Shown: positions 25,410 through 34,753, counted from the first letter of the stretch. The stretch: DNA of 64,000 nt from Pontibacter silvestris (GCF_020907275.1 NZ_JAJJWI010000017.1:55542-119541), one strand, 5' to 3'. Translations and numbers: made by a program. The notes: generated from the letters alone by a model not told the origin.

Positions 25410-25992
25410 GTTGCTGATACTCTTCGTTCGTAACCCCGAATTAGGGAAAGTGAAAACCCGCCTGGCAGCTTCAGTAGGTCCGATAGCTGCTCTGAATATT
25501 TATGTACGCTTGCTTAAGCACACTTTATTAGCTACGCAGCACCTTACAGCTGAAAAAGTAGTTTACTACTCTGATAAAGTTGAGACAGATGACTTATGGC
25601 CAGATGAAAAATATCAGAAAAAGCTGCAACCAACAGGCGATTTAGGTGATAAAATGTCTGCTGCCTTTGCTGCTGCTTTTGCCGAAGGCTATTCTTCTGT
25701 CGTTATTATTGGTAGCGATTGCCAGCAGTTAACGCAGAAGATAGTAGAACTGGCTTTCCGGAAGCTGCAGGAGCATGATGTAGTAATAGGCCCTGCCCTA
25801 GATGGTGGATACTACCTTTTAGGTATGCGGCACTATTATCCGAAGCTCTTTCGTGATAAGCGATGGAGCTCCGCACATGTTTTTCCTGATACAGTACAGG
25901 ATGTTGAAGAACTAAACCTTTCTTATGCGCTATTGCCTCTTCTTTCGGATTTAGATTATATAGAAGACCTGGATGTAAATCTTTTGCACTGA
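25396..25992 (+). CDS. TIGR04282-type glycosyltransferase of the arsenosugar operon
   Basis: A 198-residue GT-A-fold protein with the nucleotide-binding start LILFVRNPELGKVKTRLA, an SD-x-x motif in VVIIGSDCQQL, and the GPALDGGYYLLGM segment. It matches the TIGR04282 family linked to arsenosugar biosynthesis. The ATG at 25396 gives the conserved N-terminus and overlaps the rhodanese end by 14 nt; the longer frame starting at 25342 is out of register with the family. The presumed role is adding a sugar-type group after ArsS. A terminator follows at 26038. Confidence 0.85.
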   Translation: MKQPELLILFVRNPELGKVKTRLAASVGPIAALNIYVRLLKHTLLATQHLTAEKVVYYSDKVETDDLWPDEKYQKKLQPTGDLGDKMSAAFAAAFAEGYSSVVIIGSDCQQLTQKIVELAFRKLQEHDVVIGPALDGGYYLLGMRHYYPKLFRDKRWSSAHVFPDTVQDVEELNLSYALLPLLSDLDYIEDLDVNLLH

Positions 25993-26037
25993 CTGTGCTT
26001 AACCATAAATAGTGCAATTTTAAAGAGGAGTACTGTC

Positions 26038-26081
26038 GAGGGTCTTTTAGCTTTTATAAGGATGGAGAACCCTCTTTTTTT
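26038..26081 (+). terminator. Probable terminator of the arsenosugar-type operon
   Basis: GAGGGT (26038-26043) pairs with ACCCTC (26069-26074), followed by seven T. The loop is long, so strength is uncertain. Confidence 0.55.
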
Positions 26082-26210
26082 ACACCCAGATACTTCTGCA
26101 CATAAACCTACCGGTAATTTTATCATAACATAACATCCAATTAACGTGCAGGTAATACTGCATTTATATTTTTACTTTCGATAAAAAAGATTTTAAAGTG
26201 AAAGTGGGGT

Positions 26211-27965
26211 ATGGAGATAATTACCAACCAGCAGCAATTTACATCAGCGTCTCTCAGTAAGCTAAAAGCAACATATTTGTCACCATTACTGATGCAGTTT
26301 CTTAAGTTAAAGGATTTAAATCAGTTGTATAGTACAATTAATGCTTATGAAGGATTACAGTTTGTTGATGAAGTATTAAACCAGTTTGACATTAAGCTGG
26401 ATGTTCACCCCCATGATTTAGCGAATATTCCCGCAACAGGTGGTTTTATTACCGTAGCTAACCATCCTTATGGTACACTGGATGGCCTTATCTTGATGAA
26501 ACTGTTTGCCCACACCCGTCCCGACTTTAAGATAATGGCCAACCACCAGCTTATGCAAGTGTCTAACTTGCATAAGCTGCTTGTTTCGGTTAATCCCCTT
26601 AAGCAACAACATCTAGACAGCAGTATAAGTAGCCTGGAAGAGTCGCTAAGGCAATTGCAAAACGATATGCCATTGGGCATATTCCCGGCAGGTGAACCAG
26701 CAAGCTATAAAGCCGGAGCATCACAGGCAGCAGACTCACAATGGCATAGTTCCATAGAGCATCTTATTCATAAGGCGAAAGTTCATGTAATTCCTGTGTA
26801 CATAAGCGGCGATACCAGCTTATCATCTAGTATGTTAGGCTACTTGAATCCTTTGCTGCGTACAGCCCAGTTACCCGCTCAACTCATGAGCAAGAAAGGT
26901 AAAACAATTAAAGTGCATATTGGGGAGCCAATAGCTTATAATAAGCTACACGCTTTTCCTGAAAACCAACTGTTGGAATACGTAAGGGCTAAAACATACG
27001 CATTAGGCAAAGATTTTAATAAGGAGCAAGCCAACGTATTGCAACAGCTTGAGAGTTATACTGTTCCTGAAGTTGTTGTAGCAGAGATAGATAAAAAAGT
27101 TATATTAAAGGAATTGTCTTTACTGCCTGAGTCAGCGAAGCTATTTGTACATCAGAATATGGAGGTGTATATCGCTAGCCAGGAACAGGCACCTAACATA
27201 GTACAGGAACTGGGGCGTTTGCGAGAGCTAAGCTTAAGAGCTATAGGAGAGGGCACTAACAAGGCTATAGATCAGGATGAGTATGATGCTTATTACCAGC
27301 ACCTCTTCTTGTATGATCGTGATGCGCGGCTTATAGTAGGTGCTTACAGGTTAGGCAAAGGTAAGTCTATCTACAAAAAGTATGGTAAACAAGGCTTCTA
27401 TTTGCATTCTCTGTTTAAGATGAAAGACAAATTAGTGCCTACACTTAAGGCGTCAGTAGAGATAGGGCGCTCTTTTGTAAGAGAGGAATATGTGTCGGAG
27501 CCGTTGCCTTTGCTGTTACTCTGGAAAGGAATAACTACTTATCTGGAGAAGCGCCCGTCTTACCGGTACTTGATTGGTTCAGTTAACATCAGCAATACTT
27601 TTACTAACACATCTAAAATGCAGTTGGTTGATTTGATTACTTCTCATTTCTACGACCTGAAGTTGGCTAAGTATGTGCAGACCCGTAAAAGTTTCAGGTA
27701 CAGACTCTGTAAAGAGCACTACGAGAAGATGCTCTTCCAGCAAAAGCCTTTCACTAAAGATTTACTGGAAAAGCTAATGGCAGACATAGATATTGAACAT
27801 ACTACAATATCGTTGCCCGTAAAAAAATACCTAAAGTATAATGCACGGATTATTGGTTTTAACATGGATCCTAAACTTTCTAATTCCCTACATGGGTTTA
27901 TGGTGATGGATATAGGAGCCATGCCTGCCATTATTACTAAAATGCTGCAGCAATACACCACATAG
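26211..27965 (+). CDS. OlsF-like bifunctional aminolipid acyltransferase
   Basis: A 584-residue two-domain protein. The N-terminal half (about 1-290) is a lysophospholipid-type acyltransferase with the NHPYGTLDG active site (H85, D91), FPAGEPASYK and EPIAYNKL. The C-terminal half (about 300-580) is a GNAT/hemolysin-like N-acyltransferase (RLRELSLRAIGEGTNKAIDQDEYD, LIVGAYRLG). This arrangement is that of OlsF (ornithine lipid) and the fused glycine-lipid synthases of Bacteroidota: the C-terminal domain N-acylates the amino acid with a 3-hydroxy fatty acid and the N-terminal domain O-acylates it. Which amino acid is used is not visible. It acts at the inner membrane face and is monocistronic, closed by a terminator. 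Confidence 0.82.
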   Translation: MEIITNQQQFTSASLSKLKATYLSPLLMQFLKLKDLNQLYSTINAYEGLQFVDEVLNQFDIKLDVHPHDLANIPATGGFITVANHPYGTLDGLILMKLFAHTRPDFKIMANHQLMQVSNLHKLLVSVNPLKQQHLDSSISSLEESLRQLQNDMPLGIFPAGEPASYKAGASQAADSQWHSSIEHLIHKAKVHVIPVYISGDTSLSSSMLGYLNPLLRTAQLPAQLMSKKGKTIKVHIGEPIAYNKLHAFPENQLLEYVRAKTYALGKDFNKEQANVLQQLESYTVPEVVVAEIDKKVILKELSLLPESAKLFVHQNMEVYIASQEQAPNIVQELGRLRELSLRAIGEGTNKAIDQDEYDAYYQHLFLYDRDARLIVGAYRLGKGKSIYKKYGKQGFYLHSLFKMKDKLVPTLKASVEIGRSFVREEYVSEPLPLLLLWKGITTYLEKRPSYRYLIGSVNISNTFTNTSKMQLVDLITSHFYDLKLAKYVQTRKSFRYRLCKEHYEKMLFQQKPFTKDLLEKLMADIDIEHTTISLPVKKYLKYNARIIGFNMDPKLSNSLHGFMVMDIGAMPAIITKMLQQYTT

Positions 27966-28014
27966 CCTGCCACTTCTAATATAAAAACAGACTAAGGATA
28001 AGTCCAGGTCTTGT

Positions 28015-28050
28015 AGCCCCGCTAAATTTGGTATTTAGCGGGGCTGTTTT
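28015..28050 (+). terminator. Rho-independent terminator after the aminolipid acyltransferase
   Basis: AGCCCCGCTAAAT (28015-28027) pairs with ATTTAGCGGGGCT (28033-28045), loop TTGGT, tail GTTTT. Confidence 0.9.
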
Positions 28051-28155
28051 GTTAAAGCCTTTTTAGATTTTAATAGCTATGGAGTTTCTTCATTCCAGGG
28101 ATTTGCTGTAGATTAGACCTTGAATAAATGTGACACTGTAAAGGACACAAAGCCA

Positions 28156-28836
28156 ATGCCTGCGACTATAGCCAATACTACACTTACTTTTCTGGCGGAT
28201 TTAACTCAGTACAATACCCGCGAATGGTTTAATGAGCATAAAAAGCAGTATGAGGCAGCCCGGAAAAACTACATCTCTTTTTTAGATGATTTGCTGGAAC
28301 ACATGCAGCCATTTGAACCAATAGCCATAGGCCAGAAAGGAAAGGATTTAATATTCCGCATTTACCGTGATGTACGTTTCTCTAATGATAAGCGCCCTTA
28401 CAAAGATCATTTCGGAGCTTATATAGCAGAGGGTGGCAGAAAGTCTATCAATCCTGGATATTATCTGCACCTGGCGGGCAACAATAACTCTTTTGTGGCT
28501 GGCGGGTTGTGGTTTCCTCCATCGGAGCAACTGAAGGCTGTGCGTCAGGAGATAGATTATAATCTAGATGAGTTTAAAGGCATAGTAGCCTCATCAGACT
28601 TTCAGGCAAAGTTCGGGGGTGTGTCTGGAGAGCAACTGAAGACTACTCCCAAAGGATATGATAAAGAAAATCCGGCTATAGAATATCTGCGCTATAAAAG
28701 CTGGAACGCAGTTATGCCACTCCAAGACGAAGTCGTATTAAGCAACGGCTTTATGGATGTTGTACTAGATGCCTTTAAAAGTATAAAGCCCTTTAATGAA
28801 TTCCTGATGAACCCGTTGCGGGATTTGGAAGCATAA
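28156..28836 (+). CDS. DUF2461 domain protein
   Basis: A 226-residue cytoplasmic protein of the DUF2461/TIGR02453 family: FLADLTQYNTREWFNEHKKQYE at the N-terminus, then IYRDVRFSNDKRPYKDHFGA and GYYLHLAGNNNSFVAGGLW. The family is widespread and without a known activity. The ATG at 28156 was chosen over an upstream in-frame TTG. Its stop is 9 nt from the stop of the convergent D-lactate dehydrogenase with no terminator between. Confidence 0.88.
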   Translation: MPATIANTTLTFLADLTQYNTREWFNEHKKQYEAARKNYISFLDDLLEHMQPFEPIAIGQKGKDLIFRIYRDVRFSNDKRPYKDHFGAYIAEGGRKSINPGYYLHLAGNNNSFVAGGLWFPPSEQLKAVRQEIDYNLDEFKGIVASSDFQAKFGGVSGEQLKTTPKGYDKENPAIEYLRYKSWNAVMPLQDEVVLSNGFMDVVLDAFKSIKPFNEFLMNPLRDLEA

Positions 28837-28845
28837 GAATAAGCT

Positions 28846-29841
28846 TTAGCTGCAGACTATCTCATTTTTTAGCTCCAGTTTGTTTTTATAGTCTTCGATG
28901 TTCTGTAGGGTAATTTCCGCTATATTCTGTAAGGCATTGCTGGTGAAGAAAGCCTGGTGGCCCGTTATCAGCACATTGTTAAAAGAGAGCAGGCGCATAA
29001 AAACATCATCCTGAATCACTTTGTTAGATAGGTCCTCAAAAAATAAGTCTGATTCCTCCTCATAAACATCCAACCCAAGGTAGCTGATATGCTCATGCTT
29101 AAGGCCTTCGATTACGGCTTTAGTATCTATCAATGCTCCCCGGCTTGTATTGATCAGCATCACACCTTTTTTCATCTTTTTAATTGAGTCTGGATTAATG
29201 ATGTGATAGGTGCCCGGGGTAAGCGGGCAGTGAAGAGAGACAATGTCTGATTGAGCATATAAATCATCCGGTGTAGTGAACTCAATTCCTATACTCGCTG
29301 CTTCTTTCGGTTCAGCTATGTCGTAGCCCAATACACGACAGCCAAAGCCTTTTAATATTCTGGCAGTACATAAACCAATTTTACCTAATCCTATCAGGCC
29401 TACAGTTTTGTTATGCAAGTCAAAGCCAAGCAGTCCGTTTAAAGAAAAGTTACCTTCTTTTACCAGGTTATAAGCGCGGTGCGTTTTCCTGTTTAGCGTC
29501 AGGATTAAGGCAATGGTATGCTCGGCTACCGAATAGGGTGAGTAAGCCGGCACCCGCACCACTTTTATACCCAGTTCTTGCGCTGCTTTCAGATCTATGT
29601 TATTATAGCCGGCACAACGTAAAGCAATCAAGCCGACACCCTGATTGGCTAATTCCTGTAACTCATCTGCACTGATAAGGTCATTTACAAAAACACAAGC
29701 TACATTATAACCTTTGGCTAACACAGCGGTGCTTTTGGTAAGTGGAGCCTCCAGAAATTTTATCGTAAATCCGAATTTTTCATTGGCTGCGTTGAAGAAC
29801 TGCTGATCATAGGCTTTAGCACTGAAAAATATAACTCTCAT
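28846..29841 (-). CDS. ldhA: D-lactate dehydrogenase (D-2-hydroxyacid dehydrogenase family)
   Basis: A 331-residue NAD-dependent 2-hydroxyacid dehydrogenase. Seen: catalytic-domain RCAGYNNID, the YSPYSVAEHTIALIL helix, Rossmann GLIGLGKIG, catalytic Arg in INTSRGALID, Glu in GLDVYEEES, and His in ITGHQAF. The pattern and length match fermentative D-lactate dehydrogenase LdhA, which reduces pyruvate to D-lactate. A specificity other than pyruvate cannot be excluded. It is monocistronic, convergent with the DUF2461 gene. Confidence 0.88.
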   Translation of the reverse strand: MRVIFFSAKAYDQQFFNAANEKFGFTIKFLEAPLTKSTAVLAKGYNVACVFVNDLISADELQELANQGVGLIALRCAGYNNIDLKAAQELGIKVVRVPAYSPYSVAEHTIALILTLNRKTHRAYNLVKEGNFSLNGLLGFDLHNKTVGLIGLGKIGLCTARILKGFGCRVLGYDIAEPKEAASIGIEFTTPDDLYAQSDIVSLHCPLTPGTYHIINPDSIKKMKKGVMLINTSRGALIDTKAVIEGLKHEHISYLGLDVYEEESDLFFEDLSNKVIQDDVFMRLLSFNNVLITGHQAFFTSNALQNIAEITLQNIEDYKNKLELKNEIVCS

Positions 29842-29978
29842 ATTGGGACAAACTGATTATGAGTTTGAAAACTGGTTTTAAATAAAACTATAAGTCTACA
29901 TGGTTCGAGTGCCTGTTCTGCTTTATAAAGGCGTTCTGGCTAAGGAGGCTTATGATTTCAGACTTCTGATTTAAGTAG

Positions 29979-30983
29979 TTAAACTTGTTCTTCTGCTAAA
30001 TGTTCTGGTGTGGCAGTAGCTTTACGAGTTTCTAAGCTGGGTAAAGCTAAAAGAGGGATAAAGACCTGCTTTGTAATTCGTTTTGTTACACTTTGGTTCA
30101 GTAACCTGTCCAGGAAAGTGTGCCTCTGGGGGGCCAGTACCAGCAAATCAGCATATTGGTCCTGAACAAACTGCTGAATACCTTCTGCGATGCCTTTTCT
30201 GTGCTGGAAGAAAACTTCAAAGTCGACGTTGTAAAGGAGTTGATCTAACTCTTTCAAAGTTGCTAAAGCTTTGTTTTGCTCGGCTTCATTTAAACCCTCT
30301 TTAAAAATGTGTAAAACCTGTAACTTAGCCTTAAAATCTTGCACAAAGCCGCGCAGCCAGTTAAGAGCATTAGAACCAGGAAACTGATTTAAATCTGCTG
30401 CAAGAACAACAGATTTAATACTTCCGAATGGCCAGCTTTGCGGTACTGCCAGTACAGGTACTTTTGTTTCCTGCATAACGGCAATGGTAGTACGGCCAAG
30501 AAATGCATTGCTTGTCGCTCCTTCGCCGCGCATCCCCATGATAACTAAATCAGCTTTGTAAGCTTCAGTTGCTTTTAAAATCTGATCAAAAGCCACTCCA
30601 AACTTAGCGACACATATAGGCTCTACAGCTGTTGCGTAAGCAGGTACATGACCAATTTTAACTGTATGAAATTTGCTTTCTAATTCAGGGAGTATAGTAC
30701 TCTTATCAGCTACTGCACCTCCAGTGCTATTAAACTGAAGGGCGAAATCTGTGTAAACAGATTGTCTGATCTTATTTGCATAAGCCTCCAGCTCTTTTGT
30801 TTTCTCCTGCTCAAGCTTTGGAATGACTGTATCAACATAGAAGGCATCGTAAAGCTCCAGAGGCTGATGAAAAGCATGGAAGAGCACAACTTTTGCATTG
30901 ATCACTCTGGCAACTTCCTGTGCATATAACAGCGTATTACCTGCATATTCTGAAAAATCAGTAGGTACTAAAATAGTTTTCAT
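29979..30983 (-). CDS. Tandem universal stress protein (two Usp domains)
   Basis: A 334-residue protein made of two UspA domains. The first (1-155) has ILVPTDFSEYAGNTLLYAQEVA and the ATP-binding GMRGEGATSNAFLGRTTIAVMQ (G-x2-G-x9-G-T type). The second (160-320) starts KSVVLAADLNQFPGS and is degenerate at the nucleotide loop (APQRHTFLDRLLNQSVTKRI). The layout is common in Cytophagales. It probably works in stress adaptation in the cytoplasm; the specific signal is unknown. Confidence 0.88.
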   Translation of the reverse strand: MKTILVPTDFSEYAGNTLLYAQEVARVINAKVVLFHAFHQPLELYDAFYVDTVIPKLEQEKTKELEAYANKIRQSVYTDFALQFNSTGGAVADKSTILPELESKFHTVKIGHVPAYATAVEPICVAKFGVAFDQILKATEAYKADLVIMGMRGEGATSNAFLGRTTIAVMQETKVPVLAVPQSWPFGSIKSVVLAADLNQFPGSNALNWLRGFVQDFKAKLQVLHIFKEGLNEAEQNKALATLKELDQLLYNVDFEVFFQHRKGIAEGIQQFVQDQYADLLVLAPQRHTFLDRLLNQSVTKRITKQVFIPLLALPSLETRKATATPEHLAEEQV

Positions 30984-31388
30984 GATTGCTGACTTGATAA
31001 ATCTTAATGAACAAGTTAAAGCTACGTCTGTTTATTCTTGTAAAGAATGATAGCCATCAGTCGGATTAGTGACCTTTATCAACTTTTATTAGAGAATGTT
31101 AACTATTGGGTTTGTTGGGTGTGTTAAAGGCAAGTTAGGTAGTTTAAACCCATTAAATATCGCCTTAGAAGCTGTTAGAGCAAGATCTGATAACCTCTTT
31201 TTACGCAAAAAGTAAAAGTAGTTTTGGAAGCGTCGCTTCGTAAGACACTTTTGATTCATTATAAATATGGTCTGCTGTTAAGAAATAGTAATATATTTTT
31301 TAAGATTTAGTCAAGAGTTGATTACTTTTGCGTCGAACTTTTTTCTTAACAGTATTGGTTGTAAGTAAGGTAGAAAGAATAAGTTAAC
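30984..31388. other. Intergenic region between divergent Usp and Bcp genes
   Basis: It holds promoters for both genes; a TACTTTTG at 31323-31330 serves the peroxiredoxin. A small palindrome GAAGCG-T-CGCTTC lies at 31227-31239. No coding frame is convincing. Confidence 0.45.
31323..31330 (+). promoter_or_regulatory. -7 element for the Bcp peroxiredoxin
   Basis: TACTTTTG matches TAnnTTTG exactly; transcription would begin near 31337, leaving a leader of about 50 nt. The -33 region is only T-rich. Confidence 0.42.
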
Positions 31389-31883
31389 ATGAGTGAGGAA
31401 ACAATAAAGGTTGGGGACAAGGCGCCAGACTTTGAGTTGGAACGACAGGATGGTGGCCGATTCCGTTTGTATGAACTGCTGAAAGAAAAGAAAAAGAATG
31501 TTGTGCTGTATTTCTATCCTAAAGACAGTACTCCTGGTTGTACCAAGCAGGCCTGCGGATTCCGAAATCAGTATGAGCTTTTTAAAGAAAATGGCGCAGA
31601 AGTAGTAGGAATAAGCTCCGACAGTGTAGAGTCTCATCAGAAGTTTGAAAGGATACATCATTTACCTTTTACACTGTTGAGCGACAGAGGAAGCCAGATT
31701 CGTAAAATCTATGGGGTACCACGCAGATTAGGTTTGTTACCTGGCCGCGTAACCTATATTATAGATAGAAATGCCACAGTAAGGTATATCTTTAACTCAG
31801 TATCTAAACCACTGGAACATGTTAATATAGCCTTAGATGTGTTGCAGGAACTTCAGCAGGAAGAAGAAGTTGTATGTAATTAA
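31389..31883 (+). CDS. bcp: Peroxiredoxin, Bcp/PrxQ type
   Basis: A 164-residue thioredoxin-dependent peroxiredoxin that reduces hydroperoxides in the cytoplasm. The peroxidatic Cys51 lies in YPKDSTPGCTKQACGFR and the resolving Cys56 five residues later marks the atypical 2-Cys Bcp/PrxQ class. The PxxxT/S-x2-C and downstream Arg (VTYIIDRNATVRYIF region) are typical. It starts with MSEETIKVGDKAPDFEL, giving confidence in the ATG. It is convergent with a lipoprotein gene over a shared terminator. Confidence 0.94.
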   Translation: MSEETIKVGDKAPDFELERQDGGRFRLYELLKEKKKNVVLYFYPKDSTPGCTKQACGFRNQYELFKENGAEVVGISSDSVESHQKFERIHHLPFTLLSDRGSQIRKIYGVPRRLGLLPGRVTYIIDRNATVRYIFNSVSKPLEHVNIALDVLQELQQEEEVVCN

Positions 31884-31895
31884 GTGTAAAAAGAG

Positions 31896-31947
31896 TTTCA
31901 AAATAATAAGGGCAGGTGCAAAAGCACATGCCCTTATTATTTTGAAA
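31896..31947. terminator. Bidirectional terminator between bcp and a lipoprotein gene
   Basis: TTTCAAAATAATAAGGGCA (31896-31914) pairs perfectly with TGCCCTTATTATTTTGAAA (31929-31947), with a further GTGC/GCAC pairing inside. A/T outer arms supply T-tracts in both directions. Confidence 0.85.
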
Positions 31948-31951
31948 GAGC

Positions 31952-32542
31952 TTAACCGTTGCTTCTTCTTTTATAGGTGACAAGTTGTAGCTTTCTTCCA
32001 TCATAAAAGTCAATGCTGATAAAGCCTTTTTCTTTGCTATAAAGCAAGCGCTTGATACCAGTGTCTTTTGTGCTGTCGGAGTTTATTTCATATACATTGT
32101 TATAGTCTTGTCCATTAACGTTAAGCGTGTTATAGGTAGGAGTTGTTTCTTCAATTTTCCAGGTGTCATTTCCCTCAACTGCCAGCTTAACAGTTAAGCT
32201 ATCCGGCCTTCTCAGTATGTAAGTGCCTAAGCCCGGTTTAGCATTTTTTACATCTTGTATAATACTGCCTACCTGCACATCCATCTTATCAACACATTCA
32301 TCTGTAGCTTCATAACCTTCAGCAGGAATATTTTCAGAAGTCAGTAGTGTGTGAACGTATGTTAAAGTTTGGCCTGCTTCATTTTCAAAGAGAATGGTAT
32401 CTCCCTGGTCGTAAACCAGCCACCGTTCATCTTCTTCCGATACAAAGGTTACAGAAGATGTCTCACAACTGTCGCAGGAAGTACAAATAATTATGCTACA
32501 GCATATAAGAAGCAAAGCTTTCAAACAAGAAAGTACCTTCAT
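31952..32542 (-). CDS. Hypothetical lipoprotein
   Basis: A 196-residue predicted lipoprotein with a Cys-rich signal (MKVLSCLKALLLICCSIIIC) and lipid Cys likely at 23 (CTSC). The mature part is beta-rich and contains charged repeats of polar strands (LTVKLAVEGNDTWKIEE, GIKRLLYSKEKGFISIDFYDGRKLQLV). I do not recognise a family. The C-terminal segment resembles Bacteroidota DUF-type lipoproteins reporting elapsed-quantity strings, but not convincingly. It is probably monocistronic. Confidence 0.75.
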   Translation of the reverse strand: MKVLSCLKALLLICCSIIICTSCDSCETSSVTFVSEEDERWLVYDQGDTILFENEAGQTLTYVHTLLTSENIPAEGYEATDECVDKMDVQVGSIIQDVKNAKPGLGTYILRRPDSLTVKLAVEGNDTWKIEETTPTYNTLNVNGQDYNNVYEINSDSTKDTGIKRLLYSKEKGFISIDFYDGRKLQLVTYKRRSNG

Positions 32543-32883
32543 AAAATACTAAGGTTTTTAATGATGTTGGATAGCATAACGTATAAATTCGTAGAGTAGG
32601 TATTAAAAATTTCGTGCTCGCTGTAGTTTATTATAAAAAGCTATTTAATAAAGAATATAATTAGGGTATCTGTATGATTACTATCGCTAATTAAATGCCT
32701 GTAAATGAATTCTAGCTGATAACTTTTCAACCTTAAACTGTGTTTGTGAAAGTACTTTACTAGCGTAATATGATAATAAAAAAGCTGCCCCTGAAACGCT
32801 TTTATCAGCACTATCAGGGGCAGCCTTTTTCTAGCTGTTATTGGTACATTAGATTAAAACCTGTACCTAAAGTATACTTTCCA
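32543..32883. other. Intergenic region
   Basis: It holds the lipoprotein 5' region and, at its right end, the terminator of the next minus-strand gene. Otherwise AT-rich with no visible feature. Confidence 0.4.
32784..32830. terminator. Terminator of the small membrane protein gene
   Basis: GCTGCCCCTGA (32784-32794) pairs with TCAGGGGCAGC (32814-32824). The minus strand continues into a six-T run, the plus strand into five T. Confidence 0.85.
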
Positions 32884-33108
32884 TTAGCTTCTTCTCACCG
32901 GAATTGGCTGTGGTTGCATCTTTGGTCTGAATACCAACCAGGCTAACGTGCCCAATATAGTACCGGAAAAGAATACGAGGCCAGCTACCAGCCATCCGTT
33001 GGCTCCTCTTTGTTCAGCATCAAAATAAATGCCTGTCAGAATAAAGCCCATCAGCAAGACATATAATGTAAGTATTGTCAGAAATATAAAATTTATAGTC
33101 AGATCCAT
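32884..33108 (-). CDS. Small two-helix membrane protein
   Basis: A 74-residue inner-membrane protein with hydrophobic segments at about 5-27 and 40-62 flanking YFDAEQRGANG. The tail is basic and Pro-rich (FRPKMQPQPIPVRRS). Similar short proteins occur in Bacteroidota without known function. Confidence 0.7.
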   Translation of the reverse strand: MDLTINFIFLTILTLYVLLMGFILTGIYFDAEQRGANGWLVAGLVFFSGTILGTLAWLVFRPKMQPQPIPVRRS

Positions 33109-33346
33109 TGCTTCTGTAGTTTAAATTGTACAACCTCCAGAGCCTAGTTGGCTCGTTAGTATTAGTTTAAACTGCTAAAGGTGGTGTAATGTTTATAATT
33201 ATATAAAGATAAAAGTAGCACTAGTTGTTAAAGTGCAATAAGTTAGTTGTATTTTTATTTTTAAGAGGTGGTATTGGCTAAATAATTTTGAAGTATCTAA
33301 AATTTAATTGTTTACAGAGAAGTCTTATGTTATACTTGTTTGAGTT

Positions 33347-34684
33347 TTACTGGTGTAGCCGAAGCAACTGAAGGAGCATTTGGGTTAAATAGCTGCCACT
33401 GTAAGGGCCATAAAAATTCATAGCCCGGGCTTCATACTTCTTAAGCTGGTAATGCTCATCCGGCACTATATAGCCAATGTAGCCGCCATTAAAACCTGTT
33501 AAAACCATATGTTGCCCCTGTTTATGTGCCTGTTGTTCCAACTGAGTCATAAATTCACCGGAGTAATCAGCAGGGGTCCCTAACAATACTGTTTCACCTA
33601 CTTGTAAGCTTGATAAGTAGGCTGAATATTTTCCAAAGAAGGTATAAAACAGGCCTGGTGCAAACCTGTGCTCATCACCAAGACGCCAATGAGGTTTAGG
33701 AAGAGATAACGGAATACGAACGGAGTTTAGCTGGTTAGTGTAAGTTAACTGAACAGTAGCTGATTCCTGAAGTACTATTTCAGCAAGAGCATGACCGATT
33801 TCCTCTACGCTTTTAAATGTTTCGCCATGTTGGTAATTTGATCTGTGGCTGGAAACAGCACCGGCAGCAAAGGCTGCAAAATTTACCTGCTTCTCCAGTT
33901 GATCTACTAACACGCCCGGATAGTCTCGGGAAAGAACGGGTTGCATAGACGGAAGTATGGTCGGGTGTGCCGAAAATGTGCAGAGGATGGCTGTGTTGCC
34001 ATTCTTTTTTTCAAACTTCAGAAAGCGTATTGTTGTATCACGGGCAGTAGCAGAACCTGTCAGGCGATTGTATACCCAAGGAGCTCCATTGGCATAGCCA
34101 TAACCAACACGTGTAGCTTCTAGATTAGCCTGTGCCTGATTAATGCTTTGTAATACATGCTCTGCCGCTTGTTGCACAAGCTTCTTTTTATACTTTCCTG
34201 CCATCATCCGTCCGCCTATGCGTTTGCCCCAGCCTCCAAAGCTGGTATGGGTGTGGGTAGCGGTTAAGTATACTTGCTGCGGCTTTAGTCCGAGTTTTGA
34301 ATATTGCTTTTCCAGCACCTTTGTCAGTTCCATAGGAGTAATAAGCATGTCTAGCGTTACCAGAAAAGCTAAATGCTGTCCGTTATCAAAAGCAAAAGTT
34401 CTGACGTAAGCAGAATCATGTACCTCCTTGTATTTTAAACCAAGCCGCTTGCCATAACCTGCCAGCGGGGCCGGTGGGGGAGGAGTTATGTTTACCTTGG
34501 CCCACCCAATTTTCAGCGTGTCTCCTGCAGTAGTATCAAGCTTTGCTTGCTCAATTTGGGCTACTGTTTTTCTATAGTAATCTGTCTGTTCCGGTGGGGT
34601 AGTATCTATGGGCTGTACGATGCAACTCTGAAAAAAGAGCAGCATACAACAAAGAAGGCAACTATAGTACTGGTGGTGTTTCAA
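33347..34684 (-). CDS. Neutral/alkaline ceramidase-like lipoprotein (copy 1)
   Basis: A 445-residue protein with the neutral ceramidase N-terminal domain. Seen: GWAKVNITPPPPAPLAGYG, the zinc-ligand region TATHTHTSFGGWG, the CTFSAHPTILPSMQ segment with the nucleophile region, AAGAVSSHRS, and GTPADYSGEF. The C-terminal Ig-like domain of full ceramidases is absent. A signal with lipid Cys21 (LFFQSC) puts it in the envelope. The start is TTG at 34684 (no ATG fits); the tandem paralog 70 nt upstream also begins at TTG-AAR-CAC. Ceramide or another N-acyl amide hydrolysis is inferred. Confidence 0.8.
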   Translation of the reverse strand: MKHHQYYSCLLCCMLLFFQSCIVQPIDTTPPEQTDYYRKTVAQIEQAKLDTTAGDTLKIGWAKVNITPPPPAPLAGYGKRLGLKYKEVHDSAYVRTFAFDNGQHLAFLVTLDMLITPMELTKVLEKQYSKLGLKPQQVYLTATHTHTSFGGWGKRIGGRMMAGKYKKKLVQQAAEHVLQSINQAQANLEATRVGYGYANGAPWVYNRLTGSATARDTTIRFLKFEKKNGNTAILCTFSAHPTILPSMQPVLSRDYPGVLVDQLEKQVNFAAFAAGAVSSHRSNYQHGETFKSVEEIGHALAEIVLQESATVQLTYTNQLNSVRIPLSLPKPHWRLGDEHRFAPGLFYTFFGKYSAYLSSLQVGETVLLGTPADYSGEFMTQLEQQAHKQGQHMVLTGFNGGYIGYIVPDEHYQLKKYEARAMNFYGPYSGSYLTQMLLQLLRLHQ

Positions 34685-34753
34685 TGCTACTAAGTTAGCA
34701 AATTATAAGTTAACTCATAAACGGAGACAAAAGCTATAAACAGTATTTTAAAA

